Origin: Bacteroidota bacterium
Lineage (GTDB): Bacteria > Bacteroidota > Bacteroidia > Cytophagales > Cyclobacteriaceae
Length of the DNA: 64,000 nucleotides
Direction: 5' to 3'
Assembly: GCA_018267135.1 (NCBI GenBank)
Contig: JAFDZA010000011.1
Coordinates: forward strand, 62,001-126,000
The position numbers and the translations under genes were made by a program. Of this stretch, positions 52,201 through 60,755 are shown in pieces; the first letter of the stretch is position 1; the number at the start of each line of letters is the position of its first letter. The notes under the pieces are model-generated. The model saw nothing but the letters and a program-made list of their open reading frames with translations. It was not told where the DNA came from and made no database searches.

Positions 52201-52434
52201 ATTTCGCTGAGCTATAATTTGCCACAGTCTATGCTGGCTAAAACAAAATATATTAAAGCAGCAGCTATTTCTATTACCGGCTCCAATTTGTGGTACCGCG
52301 GGCTTGGCCTTCCAAAATATACGCACGTAGATCCCGAACAAAACAGTTTGGGTGTTGGTAACGGAAGAGGTTTTGAATACATGACTTCCCCGTCTGCTAA
52401 AACTTATGGTGTAAATGTCAACCTTACATTCTGA
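49258..52434 (+). CDS. SusC/RagA-family TonB-dependent outer-membrane transporter
   Basis: A 1058-residue protein; start ATG 49258 or 49261 (MKKFLLMCFLFGFAFSVWAQ signal peptide). Residues 24-100 form the carboxypeptidase-regulatory-like domain (VTSKEDGGALPGVNVTLKGT, FIGYESQEVEVGD). A TonB box and plug follow (LSEVVVTGLGIAKEKKGLG, VDITQTSGLAGSGTNINIRG). The remainder is the 22-strand barrel, ending TYGVNVNLTF. With SusD it imports oligosaccharides or peptides using TonB energy. Ligand unknown. It is followed 20 bp later by SusD. Confidence 0.95.
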   Translation: MMKKFLLMCFLFGFAFSVWAQDRVVTGKVTSKEDGGALPGVNVTLKGTTNGTATDSEGTYKLPVGSGGTLVFSFIGYESQEVEVGDRQVVDVQLLNDIKQLSEVVVTGLGIAKEKKGLGYAVATVGSDLVNQRAEGDVMRVLSGKAAGVDITQTSGLAGSGTNINIRGFSSITGSTQPLFVIDGVAFDGGTNSQGSFVYGSQTGSRFFDIDPNSIESISILKGLNATVLYGEAGRNGVILITTKNGASAMKKGKAPVTVNFNSSVNAVTVAQFPDYQDHWGGGYNQISGVAYYSNWGGPTDGHLISHPYDRPALNVAFPQYVGAKYAYKAYNSVPRFFNTGYTQTNSINISGGTERAKLNANVGFQNTNGFAPGNTTSRVNFGLGGSFDISDKFNFSGTFNFVRSNVVQPPTAVSFGSGASSGVSLFADVWYTPRTVDLMGLPYINPLDNSAVYYRPTNDITNPRWTATNSSNGQLTSRTYGQMAFRYTPLKNLSFTYRSGWDVYSESGSFYVNKGSGANFNQGAYRSTVSLNSIFDQYLLGNYKTNFGENFGFNVDAGFNFRNIEYRQTGMFSQQQLVYGLIDHSNFVTHQDVDEAGNDLDYIRKQVSLGVFTQAALDYKNMVFLNLGGRYGSSSTVEQANRNIFYPSVSTSIILSDAIPSLSGSKALSFLKVRAGYATSARFPDPYSTRQSLGSSTNTFVGPTGNVLNINYTNARLANPNLRPELLGELEFGIEGKAFDNLVTFDLTAFDKRSTKQILDRPLDPSTGYSVYQVNAGSVYNKGIEANIGVNVVRSSNWNWKLEAIYSLYRNMVYNMPSYAQQIALSGYTNLGNFAINNQPINTIQGIARMRDSHGNFLVDQNIGIWDKNSQISIIGNPNPNYKLTGVSTLSYKSFTFRMQWNFVQGGQIYSTTSNILLARGVTKDTDFDRTLPIVLNGVSDKDGTPNRVMVSASDAYFNGLLNNSDDTKVYDATVLRLKEISLSYNLPQSMLAKTKYIKAAAISITGSNLWYRGLGLPKYTHVDPEQNSLGVGNGRGFEYMTSPSAKTYGVNVNLTF

Positions 52435-52454
52435 TAATCTTAAAGTATTTGAAT

Positions 52455-54257
52455 ATGAAAAAAAGATTAATATATATTGCAATCAGCTGTGTGTTGGTTG
52501 TTACATCCTGCAATGACTTATCTAATAATTTACAAAACCCCAATTTGCCGCTCATCACTCAGGGTAACCTGGATTTGGTGCTGAATAGCGTGCAGCTAAA
52601 CTTCCAGAATTTCTACTGGGATATGTCGAACATTGGAACAACACTAACCCGTCAGGAAATTTTGTATGGTCCACTATACAAAAATGCATACAATGCACAA
52701 AGTTATGACGGTGCCTGGGGCGATGCTTATCAGGGCGTGTTGGTTAATGCACAAACTGTTATTGCACTTGGAAAATCACAAAAAAAATATCAACACGTAG
52801 CGATCGCTCAGATTCTTCAAGCCTATACTCTAATGACGCTGGTTGATTTTTTTGGAGATGTGCCGTATTCAAAAGCCTTTGGAGGTGCTTCAAACACAAC
52901 ACCTACAGTTGATCCGGGCGCTCAGGTTTACGCAGTTGCAATGGCTTCCCTCGATTCGGCTGTAGTTAATTTAGGAAGAACGTCTGCCAGTTTGCCTGCC
53001 ACAGATTTATACTATGGCGGTAGTGCAAGTAAATGGGTTGCCTTAGCGAATACGCTCATGTTCAAGAACTACATGAATTTAGCTCAGGCACCTGGGGCAA
53101 ATAAGGCCTCCATAGCAACATCCATAAAAGGAATTTTGGCTTCTCCGGGAGGTGTTATTGATAATTCAGCTGGAGGAGGAACAGATTTTCAATTTTCTTA
53201 TGGTACATCCTACACCAATCCTAATTCGCGTCACCCCAAATACAATAATAACTACAACTCATCAGGGGCTTCCGATTTTATAGGCAATTGGTTTATGTAT
53301 GTAGCTGTTGCCGAAAAAACCATTATTAACGGATCTACTGTAGATGATCCACGCAGGAGGTTTTATTTCTACCGTCAAAATGGAAATACAGTTGGAAGTA
53401 TTGATGTTACGGCATTGCCTTGTGCTACCCAAACGGCTCCGGCTTGGTACTCGAGTTATACTTATTGGTATGCCGGCAGCAGTGGAATGCCATTTTGCCA
53501 ACTAGGAAATTTAGGATTGCCCATAGCAACCGGTTATTGGGGGCGCGATCATGGAGATAACTCGGGTATTCCTCCTGATGGTCAAGCTAGAACAACGTAT
53601 GGCGTTTATCCGGCCGGAGGCCTATTTGATGATAGCCAATATGTTCCAATTTCAGGAGCTACCTCAATAAATTTGGGCGGTAAAGGGCAAGGGATTGCCC
53701 CTATTTGGTTGGCTTCTTACACTGAATTTTTAAAAGCCGAAGCGGCTATGACATTGGGTGTTGACTTAAGTGTAAGCCAAAGCTCAGGGATAGATGCCCC
53801 CTCTGCTTTCCTTGCAGGGGTAACAAATTCTGTAGAAAAGGTAGTGGCTTTCGGGCCTGTGGCAGGAGTAACAATACCAGCAGCACGGATAACGACACTT
53901 AATGCAGCCGCTGGAACGGTCGGAGCCAAAGCCACTTATTATAACTGGGTAACAAATTGGTTTGCAACTGCTCCGGCAGCGGCCACTGGTACCCCCGGAT
54001 GTAAATTAGATGTATCCAGCAGAGAATTTTATATCGCTACATACGGAAACGGTATTGAAGCGTATAACCTGTATCGCAGAACTGGATATCCCTCAGGTAT
54101 GCAGTTTTTGTTAGCACATGATAACACAGATGCTGCTGACCCCTACATTAGAAGTGCATACTACCCGGCTGTAGCTGTTAACCGAAACTCTGCTATAACA
54201 CAAAAGAGTGGAGTTGATGCAAAAGTATTTTGGGATCCAGGTCTGCCATTATTCTAA
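52455..54257 (+). CDS. SusD/RagB-family surface lipoprotein
   Basis: About 600 residues from ATG 52455 (MKKRLIYIAISCVLVVTSC), with a lipobox Cys. The alpha-helical SusD fold shows TPR-like helices (VALANTLMFKNYMNLAQAPG) and the conserved end (YIRSAYYPAVAVNRN). Glycine/serine-rich loops (YGGSASKWV) are usual in the SusD-like_2 group. It binds substrate over the SusC pore. Paired with the transporter 20 bp upstream. Confidence 0.93.
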   Translation: MKKRLIYIAISCVLVVTSCNDLSNNLQNPNLPLITQGNLDLVLNSVQLNFQNFYWDMSNIGTTLTRQEILYGPLYKNAYNAQSYDGAWGDAYQGVLVNAQTVIALGKSQKKYQHVAIAQILQAYTLMTLVDFFGDVPYSKAFGGASNTTPTVDPGAQVYAVAMASLDSAVVNLGRTSASLPATDLYYGGSASKWVALANTLMFKNYMNLAQAPGANKASIATSIKGILASPGGVIDNSAGGGTDFQFSYGTSYTNPNSRHPKYNNNYNSSGASDFIGNWFMYVAVAEKTIINGSTVDDPRRRFYFYRQNGNTVGSIDVTALPCATQTAPAWYSSYTYWYAGSSGMPFCQLGNLGLPIATGYWGRDHGDNSGIPPDGQARTTYGVYPAGGLFDDSQYVPISGATSINLGGKGQGIAPIWLASYTEFLKAEAAMTLGVDLSVSQSSGIDAPSAFLAGVTNSVEKVVAFGPVAGVTIPAARITTLNAAAGTVGAKATYYNWVTNWFATAPAAATGTPGCKLDVSSREFYIATYGNGIEAYNLYRRTGYPSGMQFLLAHDNTDAADPYIRSAYYPAVAVNRNSAITQKSGVDAKVFWDPGLPLF

Positions 54258-54275
54258 CTCAATAATTTCGATACT

Positions 54276-55121
54276 ATGAAAAATACAATGAAAATTTTAC
54301 TACTGTTTTGCGGGATACTATTATTTTTTTCCTGCGAAAAACCGTATGGTGTTTTTGATCAGACAAAGGTTATGGGGGTCTATCCTTATATAAAAGGAAC
54401 TCCCACCAGCACCTTGTTCTATTACAATCAGCCTACATCATCTTATTCGGGTGCTATGGCACTAAGTGGGCCAGAACCTGCCAAACAGCTGGATGTATAT
54501 GTTGTTACAGGTACGGTAGAAACCCATGTAAAAACAATACCACTACCCAGTAGTACGTATACGGTTACACTTCAGGATGTAGCCACAGCAATGAACCAGC
54601 CTATTTCTAGCTTTACCCCTGGCAATCAGATAAAGTTGAGAAATAGATTAACTTCGGCAAGCGGTCAAATGTGGTCAAAGGATAACACAGAAACGTCCAG
54701 CGGTGGGTTATTATCAGGTACTGTTTATCAAAATCTATATCAAGATCTGGTAGTTTTTGTTACCTGCCCGTTTGTGGCAGATGATGCAGTAGGTACTTAC
54801 CATGTTATACAAGATGACTGGGCTGACTATAGCGTGGGAAATACACTTACAGTTTCCAAGGTTGACGCTAATAATATTATTATTAACGAATACCCTGCAA
54901 CGTATGGCAACAATCACCATGGTTTGGTCATTACAGTTGATCCTAACTCGGGCATTGCTACGGTTACGAAACAATTTAGCGGTGGCTACGTAGCTAATGA
55001 TAAAGAATACACTGACGGAGCCGGTTATGTGTTTTCTTGTGTAGGATACATTAAGCTGGTTTTAAATTTTACCTATAATGGTGGTGCCTATAATGGAAAT
55101 ACTTTAATTATTTCTAAATAG
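54276..55121 (+). CDS. Surface lipoprotein of a SusC/SusD locus, unknown ligand
   Basis: A 281-residue lipoprotein (MKILLLFCGILLFFSCEKPY, with a lipobox Cys). The N-terminal part resembles the Ig-like modules of SusE/SusF-position proteins, and the C-terminal part from about residue 165 is a beta-sandwich-like domain (DDAVGTYHVIQDDWADYSVG, GNNHHGLVITVDPNSG, AYNGNTLIISK). I do not recognise the family. It lies 18 bp after SusD and is the last gene before a terminator, so it is part of the same operon. Confidence 0.75.
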   Translation: MKNTMKILLLFCGILLFFSCEKPYGVFDQTKVMGVYPYIKGTPTSTLFYYNQPTSSYSGAMALSGPEPAKQLDVYVVTGTVETHVKTIPLPSSTYTVTLQDVATAMNQPISSFTPGNQIKLRNRLTSASGQMWSKDNTETSSGGLLSGTVYQNLYQDLVVFVTCPFVADDAVGTYHVIQDDWADYSVGNTLTVSKVDANNIIINEYPATYGNNHHGLVITVDPNSGIATVTKQFSGGYVANDKEYTDGAGYVFSCVGYIKLVLNFTYNGGAYNGNTLIISK

Positions 55122-55136
55122 GGAGTTATTTTATGA

Positions 55137-55169
55137 AAAAAAGGCGGCCTCAATAGAGCCGCCTTTTTT
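55137..55169. terminator. Intrinsic terminator after the SusC/SusD operon
   Basis: A perfect 9-bp stem AAAGGCGGC (55140-55148) and GCCGCCTTT (55158-55166) with a 9-nt loop, followed by a T run and preceded by an A run, so it can act in both directions. Confidence 0.88.
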
Positions 55170-55239
55170 TTATACCTCGTATCCACCCAACAAATTAGAA
55201 CTCTGATTATACCTCTGTAGAAGTTGGATCGGGGTCTGA

Positions 55240-55821
55240 TTAAGGTTTTAGATTAATTCGGATAAGTATCAGGATGGAATCTTTTGCCAAGAGAAGAGAA
55301 GGAGGAGGAAGGCCATCCTTTTCCCATAAGAAAAAATCATATTTCTGCAGAGGGGGAGTGGCTGCGTCAGACGATTGGAGGGTAACACCACCTTCCCGGA
55401 TATACCCGGCAATAAAATCGTCAGTCTGATTTAAAGAGACCAGGCTGGCTGGCTGTTTCAAAATGGAAATAACCGCAGAGACTTTATCGGATACCATCAC
55501 ATTCAAGTCAACTGCTTTGCCTTTTGAAGCGGTGTTCCATTCTCCTTTGAAACTATCAGTGTCAAAAGGTTGCATGGATTTGTTGTGCTGCCCGGCATGA
55601 GTAAGTGTAAGATTACCTTTTAAAACCATGAGGATTCGGTTATAGCCCGGCAGTTTTGTAAAAACAGATTCTTCCGATTCGATGGTGGCCGTGCTGATCC
55701 GGAAAATAAAATCTCGCCCGGAATAAGTAGCCGAGTATGGATAAATACAGAGTTGCGTGGTCGTGCCTCCACTCCAGCGGGTGGTGTTTTGTTTATGCGC
55801 AGGTGTGAGGAGGAGAGCCAT
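55240..55821 (-). CDS. HutD/Ves family protein
   Basis: A 193-residue protein of the HutD/Ves (DUF886) cupin-like family. Key blocks are TTRWSGGTTTQLCIYP, FRISTATIESEESVFTKLPG (conserved), and NRILMVLKGNLTLTHAG. The family is linked to histidine utilisation and cold-shock physiology, but its activity is not established. No hut genes are near. It is convergent with the SusC/SusD operon. Confidence 0.88.
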   Translation of the reverse strand: MALLLTPAHKQNTTRWSGGTTTQLCIYPYSATYSGRDFIFRISTATIESEESVFTKLPGYNRILMVLKGNLTLTHAGQHNKSMQPFDTDSFKGEWNTASKGKAVDLNVMVSDKVSAVISILKQPASLVSLNQTDDFIAGYIREGGVTLQSSDAATPPLQKYDFFLWEKDGLPPPSLLLAKDSILILIRINLKP

Positions 55822-56050
55822 ATTATTCTAGAGAAATTTTTTAAAAATAGGATGCATGAGGTGGTCTTCTCCCGGTTCTTACTAAAGACCTAGATCAACA
55901 ATCATGGATGTTGTTTCAGGCAACAAGGTATAAGCTATGAAATAAAAATGCAATGAATTAAAACCATTACAAATTGTTTTTAGATACTCCATTTTGGAGC
56001 CCTGAAATAGATATTGTGCAACTGCACTTTCTTTCAGTAAAAATGGTAAG

Positions 56051-56122
56051 TAGCCCCGGCAGGAATCGAACCTGCATCTTCAGAATCGGAATCTGAAATA
56101 CTATCCATTGTACTACGGAGCC
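56051..56122 (-). tRNA. tRNA-Arg (anticodon CCG)
   Basis: On the minus strand the acceptor arm GGCTCCG pairs with CGGGGCT (with G-U wobbles at the ends), a D arm and the T arm GCAGGTTCGATTCCTGC are present, and the anticodon stem TCAGA/TCTGA encloses the loop TTCCGAT. The anticodon is CCG, reading CGG. CCA is not encoded. Discriminator base is A. Confidence 0.88.
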
Positions 56123-56163
56123 GGATCGGGCTTTAGAAATGCCCTTTTCTGTTAACTTCGATG

Positions 56164-56171
56164 CAAAAATA
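56164..56171 (-). promoter_or_regulatory. Possible -7 promoter element of the tRNA gene
   Basis: TATTTTTG on the minus strand, an exact TAnnTTTG match, 42 bp before the 5' end of the tRNA. No clear -33 element, so moderate support only. Confidence 0.35.
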
Positions 56172-56242
56172 AAATAAAGAGTGTCACATCCCTAAAAAAT
56201 ATTTATGTCTGTTTCCCTGCTCCACCCTTCTTTTTATAAAAT

Positions 56243-56470
56243 ATGAGCCGTTCGGAAGAAAAAATTATTGTTTATCAATCGTATGATACGGCCGTGGAGG
56301 CCAACCTGGCTAAAACCAAACTGGATGCCCACGGCATTCCTTGTTTTTTAACAGACGAAAGTTTTACGGGTGTCTATCCTATCCGAAACAACGTATTTCC
56401 CGGTGTGCGTCTGCACATTTTCGAGCAAGACATGAATCAGGCAGCCGATATCCTTCGACCCGAAGAATGA
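56243..56470 (+). CDS. DUF2007 putative signal-transducing protein
   Basis: A 75-residue protein of the DUF2007 family: KIIVYQSYDTAVEANLAKTK, LDAHGIPCFLTDE and GVRLHIFEQDMNQAADIL are the typical blocks. It is a small ferredoxin-like alpha-beta fold also found fused to larger proteins; function is unknown. ATG 56243. It is convergent with the OmpA gene, 16 bp apart. Confidence 0.85.
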   Translation: MSRSEEKIIVYQSYDTAVEANLAKTKLDAHGIPCFLTDESFTGVYPIRNNVFPGVRLHIFEQDMNQAADILRPEE

Positions 56471-56486
56471 CTAAAATCAATTTTGT

Positions 56487-58253
56487 TTATTGTATTTTCA
56501 AAACCGTAAACTCCACTCGCCTGTTGTTGGCTCGGCCTTCTTCCGTATCGTTGGTGTCTATGGGTTTGGCTTTGCCGTAGCCATGAGCCTGCAACCGTCC
56601 GCTTTCAATGCCCTGCCCAGCCAGATAATCTACTACCGACTGAGAACGGCCTTGCGACAAGGTAAGGTTGTACGAATCAGACCCTTTGCCATCGGTGTGG
56701 CCGGCTATCTCAACAGATACTTTAGGATTTTGTTTTAAAAACTCTACCACTTTGTTTAACTCAATAAATGATTCCGGCTTTAATGTTGTTTTATCGAAAT
56801 CAAAATAAATATTTTTTAACCGCACGGTAATTCCCACTTCTATTTCGGTCATGTAAATGTCTTTTTTTAATGGGATTAAATTTTCGTTTATTACCTGCAC
56901 GCTATCTGCGGCATTGAGGTAGCCTTCGGCCGAAACATTATACACGTACCAACCCAAGCCCGGAATATTCTGAGAATAACTTCCCCCTTCAGCAGAAGGC
57001 ATGAGTGGGGCGGGGTCTTCTTTGGAGAAGATTTTTATTTTGGAAGTCGGAATTTTAAAATTTGTTTTTTTGTCTATTATATCGCCCGCCAGCATCAGTT
57101 GTTTGGCAATGGGGATTAAAAAAATTTCTATTCTCAACGTAGTGTCGCGCACCAGCTTGGGTACAGTAAAATCATTCGTGGCGGAGATAAACCCGGTGGC
57201 GGTGGTAGCAATGGAAAAGCCATCTACTTCTGGAAGTTTGCTATCGAACCTTCCTCCGGCTGCCGATTTGAAAGAAAAGGGCTGCTTCTGATTTTTGTAT
57301 TTTATTTCTACCGAAGCACCATTAATCGGCTGCTTGGTTTTTTGGTTATACACGGTGCCTGCCAGAAGAACATTTACATTGCGAGGTTTCAAAATCAACA
57401 AATCAAAATTTCCACCATCTACGGCCGCTCCGGATCGTGCAGTAAAAATATTCCCTTTGGCATCAATCGAAAAATAAGCATCATCGGCAGAGGTGTTAAT
57501 CGCCCGCCCCAGATTGGCCGGTTCGCTCCAGTTTTCCCACGTTTCGTCTAGCCGTGTGCACCGGTAAACATCGATGCCCCCCACCCGGTCTTTGTTGTAG
57601 CGGTTCGATGCAAAGAAGAGTGTTTTTTGGTCGGGGCCGATAAACGGTGCAAAATCATCTGCAGCCGAGCTGATTTTTAATTTAGCTGGTTTAGAAAATC
57701 GGCCATCTTGCTGCAGAGAACTTATGTAGAGATCGCTGGAGCGGTCGTTGGGTTTCTCCGAAAAATAAATAACCATATAGCGCCCATCAGCCGAGAGCGA
57801 AGCTCCGTAAAAAAGTCCTTTATTCATTTTGTCGAAATCGGTTACAGGCAAGTCGCTCCAACTGCCCGAAGGGCTAACCAATGAAAACCCGATTGAATTT
57901 TTTGAACGCCCCCCCCGAATGAACAACGACCCATCGGGCATAAAATTAAAAACCTGGTTAAACCGGTTTTGATTGAAAGGCGCACTCAGGTGCTTGCCTT
58001 TGCTCCAGTTGCCTTTGTCGTCCAGTGTGGAAACCCAAATATCCTGGCTGTTTTCTTTGCCATACGTATTTTCAGGATGGTTGCTTACAAAATAGTAAAG
58101 CTTTTTACCATCGGGCGAAATCACCGGAGATACTTCATTGTATCGGTCATTTACGGCATCGCTCAGTTTTACGAGTTCATAGCGCGGGCTTATTTCCTGG
58201 GCTGCGCTAATCAGACACACACCTAAAAAAACAGCAATGAAAAATACCTTCAT
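56487..58253 (-). CDS. OmpA-family protein with PD40 beta-propeller
   Basis: About 588 residues from ATG 58251-58253 (MKVFFIAVFLGVCLISAAQ); an upstream in-frame start would overlap the phosphopantetheinyl transferase gene and lacks support. Residues 30-300 hold WD40-like PD40 repeats (SPVISPDGKKLYYF, LSADGRYMVIYFSE, FAPFIGPDQKTLFFASNR). Residues 320-460 hold two carboxypeptidase-regulatory-like modules. Residues 475-588 form the OmpA peptidoglycan-binding domain (NIYFDFDKTTLKPES, IAGHTDGKGSDSYNLTLSQG, NNRRVEFTV). It anchors the outer membrane to the cell wall. It may be linked to gliding or secretion machinery, as such proteins often are in Bacteroidota. Confidence 0.9.
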   Translation of the reverse strand: MKVFFIAVFLGVCLISAAQEISPRYELVKLSDAVNDRYNEVSPVISPDGKKLYYFVSNHPENTYGKENSQDIWVSTLDDKGNWSKGKHLSAPFNQNRFNQVFNFMPDGSLFIRGGRSKNSIGFSLVSPSGSWSDLPVTDFDKMNKGLFYGASLSADGRYMVIYFSEKPNDRSSDLYISSLQQDGRFSKPAKLKISSAADDFAPFIGPDQKTLFFASNRYNKDRVGGIDVYRCTRLDETWENWSEPANLGRAINTSADDAYFSIDAKGNIFTARSGAAVDGGNFDLLILKPRNVNVLLAGTVYNQKTKQPINGASVEIKYKNQKQPFSFKSAAGGRFDSKLPEVDGFSIATTATGFISATNDFTVPKLVRDTTLRIEIFLIPIAKQLMLAGDIIDKKTNFKIPTSKIKIFSKEDPAPLMPSAEGGSYSQNIPGLGWYVYNVSAEGYLNAADSVQVINENLIPLKKDIYMTEIEVGITVRLKNIYFDFDKTTLKPESFIELNKVVEFLKQNPKVSVEIAGHTDGKGSDSYNLTLSQGRSQSVVDYLAGQGIESGRLQAHGYGKAKPIDTNDTEEGRANNRRVEFTVLKIQ

Positions 58254-58329
58254 GTTTTTGTATTTAAAGATCGAAGAATCTAGCCTAGTTGAGTTAAGAG
58301 ACAAAGTTGCCAAAAGATTTACCATCCTC

Positions 58330-58971
58330 CTATTGCCGGCTTTTGGCTTCACTTGTTCCGGTTACCAGCACATACTCTTTCTCTACCCGGTAGCTCATGG
58401 CCACCTCTTGTATCGCTCTTCCATTTACAATGTGTCCCGTCAGGGCTCCTTTATCACTCAACGAAAAAGATTCGATGATCAGGTGCTGAGAAAAAAACAG
58501 GCTGCCCCGTCCGTGCACTTTAAATAAGGCTTCTTTGGCACACCAATAAATGCACAATTTTGTAACATCTTTTCCGGCATCGAGTAGTTCGGAGGAGGAT
58601 AATATACGTGGAGCAATGGCCAGCAACTTTTCGCGGGGTTGCTCAATATCAATCCCCACAACACGGGTTTTATCTATTTGGGCGGCCACATAGGGAAACG
58701 AATGTGAAAGTGAAATGGAATGAGGGTATTTTTCGAGAAAGGGTTTTCCAAACGCATCTTTGCAAATACCAAAATAGCGAAGCCCTACATGGTTGCACAA
58801 GGCCATGATAGCGTGCCTCCCGGCCAGCCACTCCAGTCTTTTTTTTTCATTGGTAATCTCAGGCGGAGGCAGGCCAATTATATCGCTGGTTAGTTGTGCT
58901 TCGGTCTCTTCTATGCGCCAGAGGGCCCAGCCACTTTGAAATCCGTCTTTAAAAAAAAAATTCAGAGGCAT
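58330..58971 (-). CDS. 4'-phosphopantetheinyl transferase superfamily protein
   Basis: A 213-residue protein. Motifs of the Sfp type are present: VVGIDIEQPREK (Mg-binding Asp and Glu) and IYWCAKEALFKVHGRG (WxxKEAxxK). NEKKRLEWLAGRHAI is the usual N-terminal helix. It transfers the phosphopantetheine arm from CoA to carrier proteins such as ACP. It lies 76 bp upstream of the OmpA gene. No carrier protein gene is adjacent. Confidence 0.9.
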   Translation of the reverse strand: MPLNFFFKDGFQSGWALWRIEETEAQLTSDIIGLPPPEITNEKKRLEWLAGRHAIMALCNHVGLRYFGICKDAFGKPFLEKYPHSISLSHSFPYVAAQIDKTRVVGIDIEQPREKLLAIAPRILSSSELLDAGKDVTKLCIYWCAKEALFKVHGRGSLFFSQHLIIESFSLSDKGALTGHIVNGRAIQEVAMSYRVEKEYVLVTGTSEAKSRQ

Positions 58972-59023
58972 TGAAAATCATTCTTTAACCTTCAATTTTG
59001 TTAAAATATTTTACTCTAAAAAA

Positions 59024-59935
59024 TTGCCTGTTCAGGTTTTTAAAAAAAATACGTTTACCGGCCACCGCGGCAGTATCTATGCACTGCAGCCGGCCGATCT
59101 GCCTCATCTGTTCTTTTCTGCCGGAGGCGATGGACTGGTAGCTTTATGGAATCTGGAAACCGGAGGCGATGGCCAACTTGTGGCGCAACTGCCCAACTCT
59201 ATTTATGCATTACACTTTTTACCCAATAGAAATTTATTGATAGCGGGGCAAAACTATTCGGGCATTCATTTAATAGACTATCAGAATAAAAAAGAGCTGG
59301 CCTCACTCCATCTTACTGCTTCGGCTATTTTCGATATTCAGTCTTTTCAAAATGATTTGATTGTCGCCTCGGGCGATGGCTCCGTTTCAGTTGTTGATTT
59401 GAACCAGTGGGTAGTAAAAAAAAAGATACAGGCTTCTGAACGAAGCGCTCGTTGCCTGGCTGTCAATGTCGCTTCGGGCGAAGTAGCCGTTGGGTATAGC
59501 GATGCTTGCATCCGTATTTTTGATCTAAACCAATATACACTAAAAGAAACCATCAATGCCCACCGCAATTCTGTTTTTACAGTGAACTATTCGCCCGATG
59601 GTCAATTTTTGTTTAGTGGCGGACGCGATGCCCGGTTAAAAATTTGGGAGGTTCCCGATCACTATAATTCGAGCGAGGAAATTGCCGCCCACCTGTACGC
59701 TATTAACCACCTCGCCTTTAGCCCCGATGGCCGCTACTTGGCTACGGCCAGTATGGACAAATCGGTTAAAGTATGGAGCACCCCAGAACGCAAGTTGCTG
59801 AAGGTAATAGATAAAGGCCGCCATGCCGGCCATGGCACCTCGGTAAATAAACTATTATGGACTCCCTTTAACCAACAGCTGGTAAGTGCAGGCGATGACC
59901 GTATCATTTCTGCCTGGGATTTACTATTTTTGTAA
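59024..59935 (+). CDS. WD40 repeat protein
   Basis: A 303-residue, seven-blade-type WD40 protein without a signal peptide. Repeats are recognisable by GHRGSIYALQPADLPHLFFSAGGDGLVALWN, NSVFTVNYSPDGQFLFSGGRDARLKIWE-like and NHLAFSPDGRYLATASMDKSVKVW segments, the last typical GH-WD spacing. There is no ATG near the first repeat; TTG 59024 is the likely start. A cytosolic scaffold; partner not known. It is followed 91 bp later by the DivIVA-domain gene. Confidence 0.85.
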   Translation: MPVQVFKKNTFTGHRGSIYALQPADLPHLFFSAGGDGLVALWNLETGGDGQLVAQLPNSIYALHFLPNRNLLIAGQNYSGIHLIDYQNKKELASLHLTASAIFDIQSFQNDLIVASGDGSVSVVDLNQWVVKKKIQASERSARCLAVNVASGEVAVGYSDACIRIFDLNQYTLKETINAHRNSVFTVNYSPDGQFLFSGGRDARLKIWEVPDHYNSSEEIAAHLYAINHLAFSPDGRYLATASMDKSVKVWSTPERKLLKVIDKGRHAGHGTSVNKLLWTPFNQQLVSAGDDRIISAWDLLFL

Positions 59936-60026
59936 GGACGTTCTTTTTAAGCCGATACTTTTTTATTCCCAGGTGGGAAATTTTTTAAACTTAAATGAGT
60001 TATTTTTTAACCTTAACAGAACCTTT

Positions 60027-60755
60027 ATGAAAATCACTCCATTAGAAATCCGTCAAAAAACATTTGAGCGCACGCTGCGTGGTTTTGACAAAGATGAGGT
60101 AAATGCCTTTTTGCAGTCGCTTTCGCAAGAATGGGAACGCATGTTGGATGAAGGCAAAGAACTTAAAATTAAACTGGAGGCCACTGAGCGCGAGGTAAAC
60201 AAACTTCGCGAAGTAGAAAGCTCTCTTTTTAAAACACTAAAAACTGCGGAAGATACAGGTGCCAACGTTATTGACCAAGCCAACAAAACGGCTGAATTGA
60301 TTTTACGTGAAAACCAGTTGAATGCCGATGCCCTGATAAACGAAGCCAAGACGCGAGCCAAGAATACCATTGAAGAAGCGGAGGCTATTTCAAAACAAAT
60401 GCTGGCCGAAATGGAAGAACGTTTAAAAACACTGGGGCAGCATTATAAAAATTTGGAATTACATAAAGAGAATTTATTGGCCGACCTCAAACGCATAGCA
60501 CATGAAACAATAGACCGTGTGGAACGAACAAAATCCTCTGTGCGTGAATTTGATCCCGACCAGCATCTGATGTTGGCCAAACGCGAAACTAAAAAATCAT
60601 TGTTTCCCAATGCCGAGATGGAGGTAGAAATTAAAAAGACTGTAACGGTAAGTGTTTTAGCTACCGACCCGGAAACGCCACAACCCGAACCAGCCAAGCC
60701 TTCCATGATGGAAGCCCTAAAAAACCAACGCTCTTTCTTTGACGACATTCAATGA
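60027..60755 (+). CDS. DivIVA-domain coiled-coil protein
   Basis: About 242 residues from ATG 60027 (MKITPLEIRQKTFERTLRGF); an upstream in-frame start would lie inside the WD40 gene. The first 60 residues match DivIVA closely: TPLEIRQKTFERTLRGFDKD then EVNAFLQSLSQEW. A long coiled coil follows to about residue 190 (ELILRENQLNADALINEAKT), then a Pro-rich tail. DivIVA proteins mark curved or dividing membranes in Gram-positive bacteria; their role in Bacteroidota is not well known. The stop overlaps folB by 4 bp. Confidence 0.85.
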   Translation: MKITPLEIRQKTFERTLRGFDKDEVNAFLQSLSQEWERMLDEGKELKIKLEATEREVNKLREVESSLFKTLKTAEDTGANVIDQANKTAELILRENQLNADALINEAKTRAKNTIEEAEAISKQMLAEMEERLKTLGQHYKNLELHKENLLADLKRIAHETIDRVERTKSSVREFDPDQHLMLAKRETKKSLFPNAEMEVEIKKTVTVSVLATDPETPQPEPAKPSMMEALKNQRSFFDDIQ

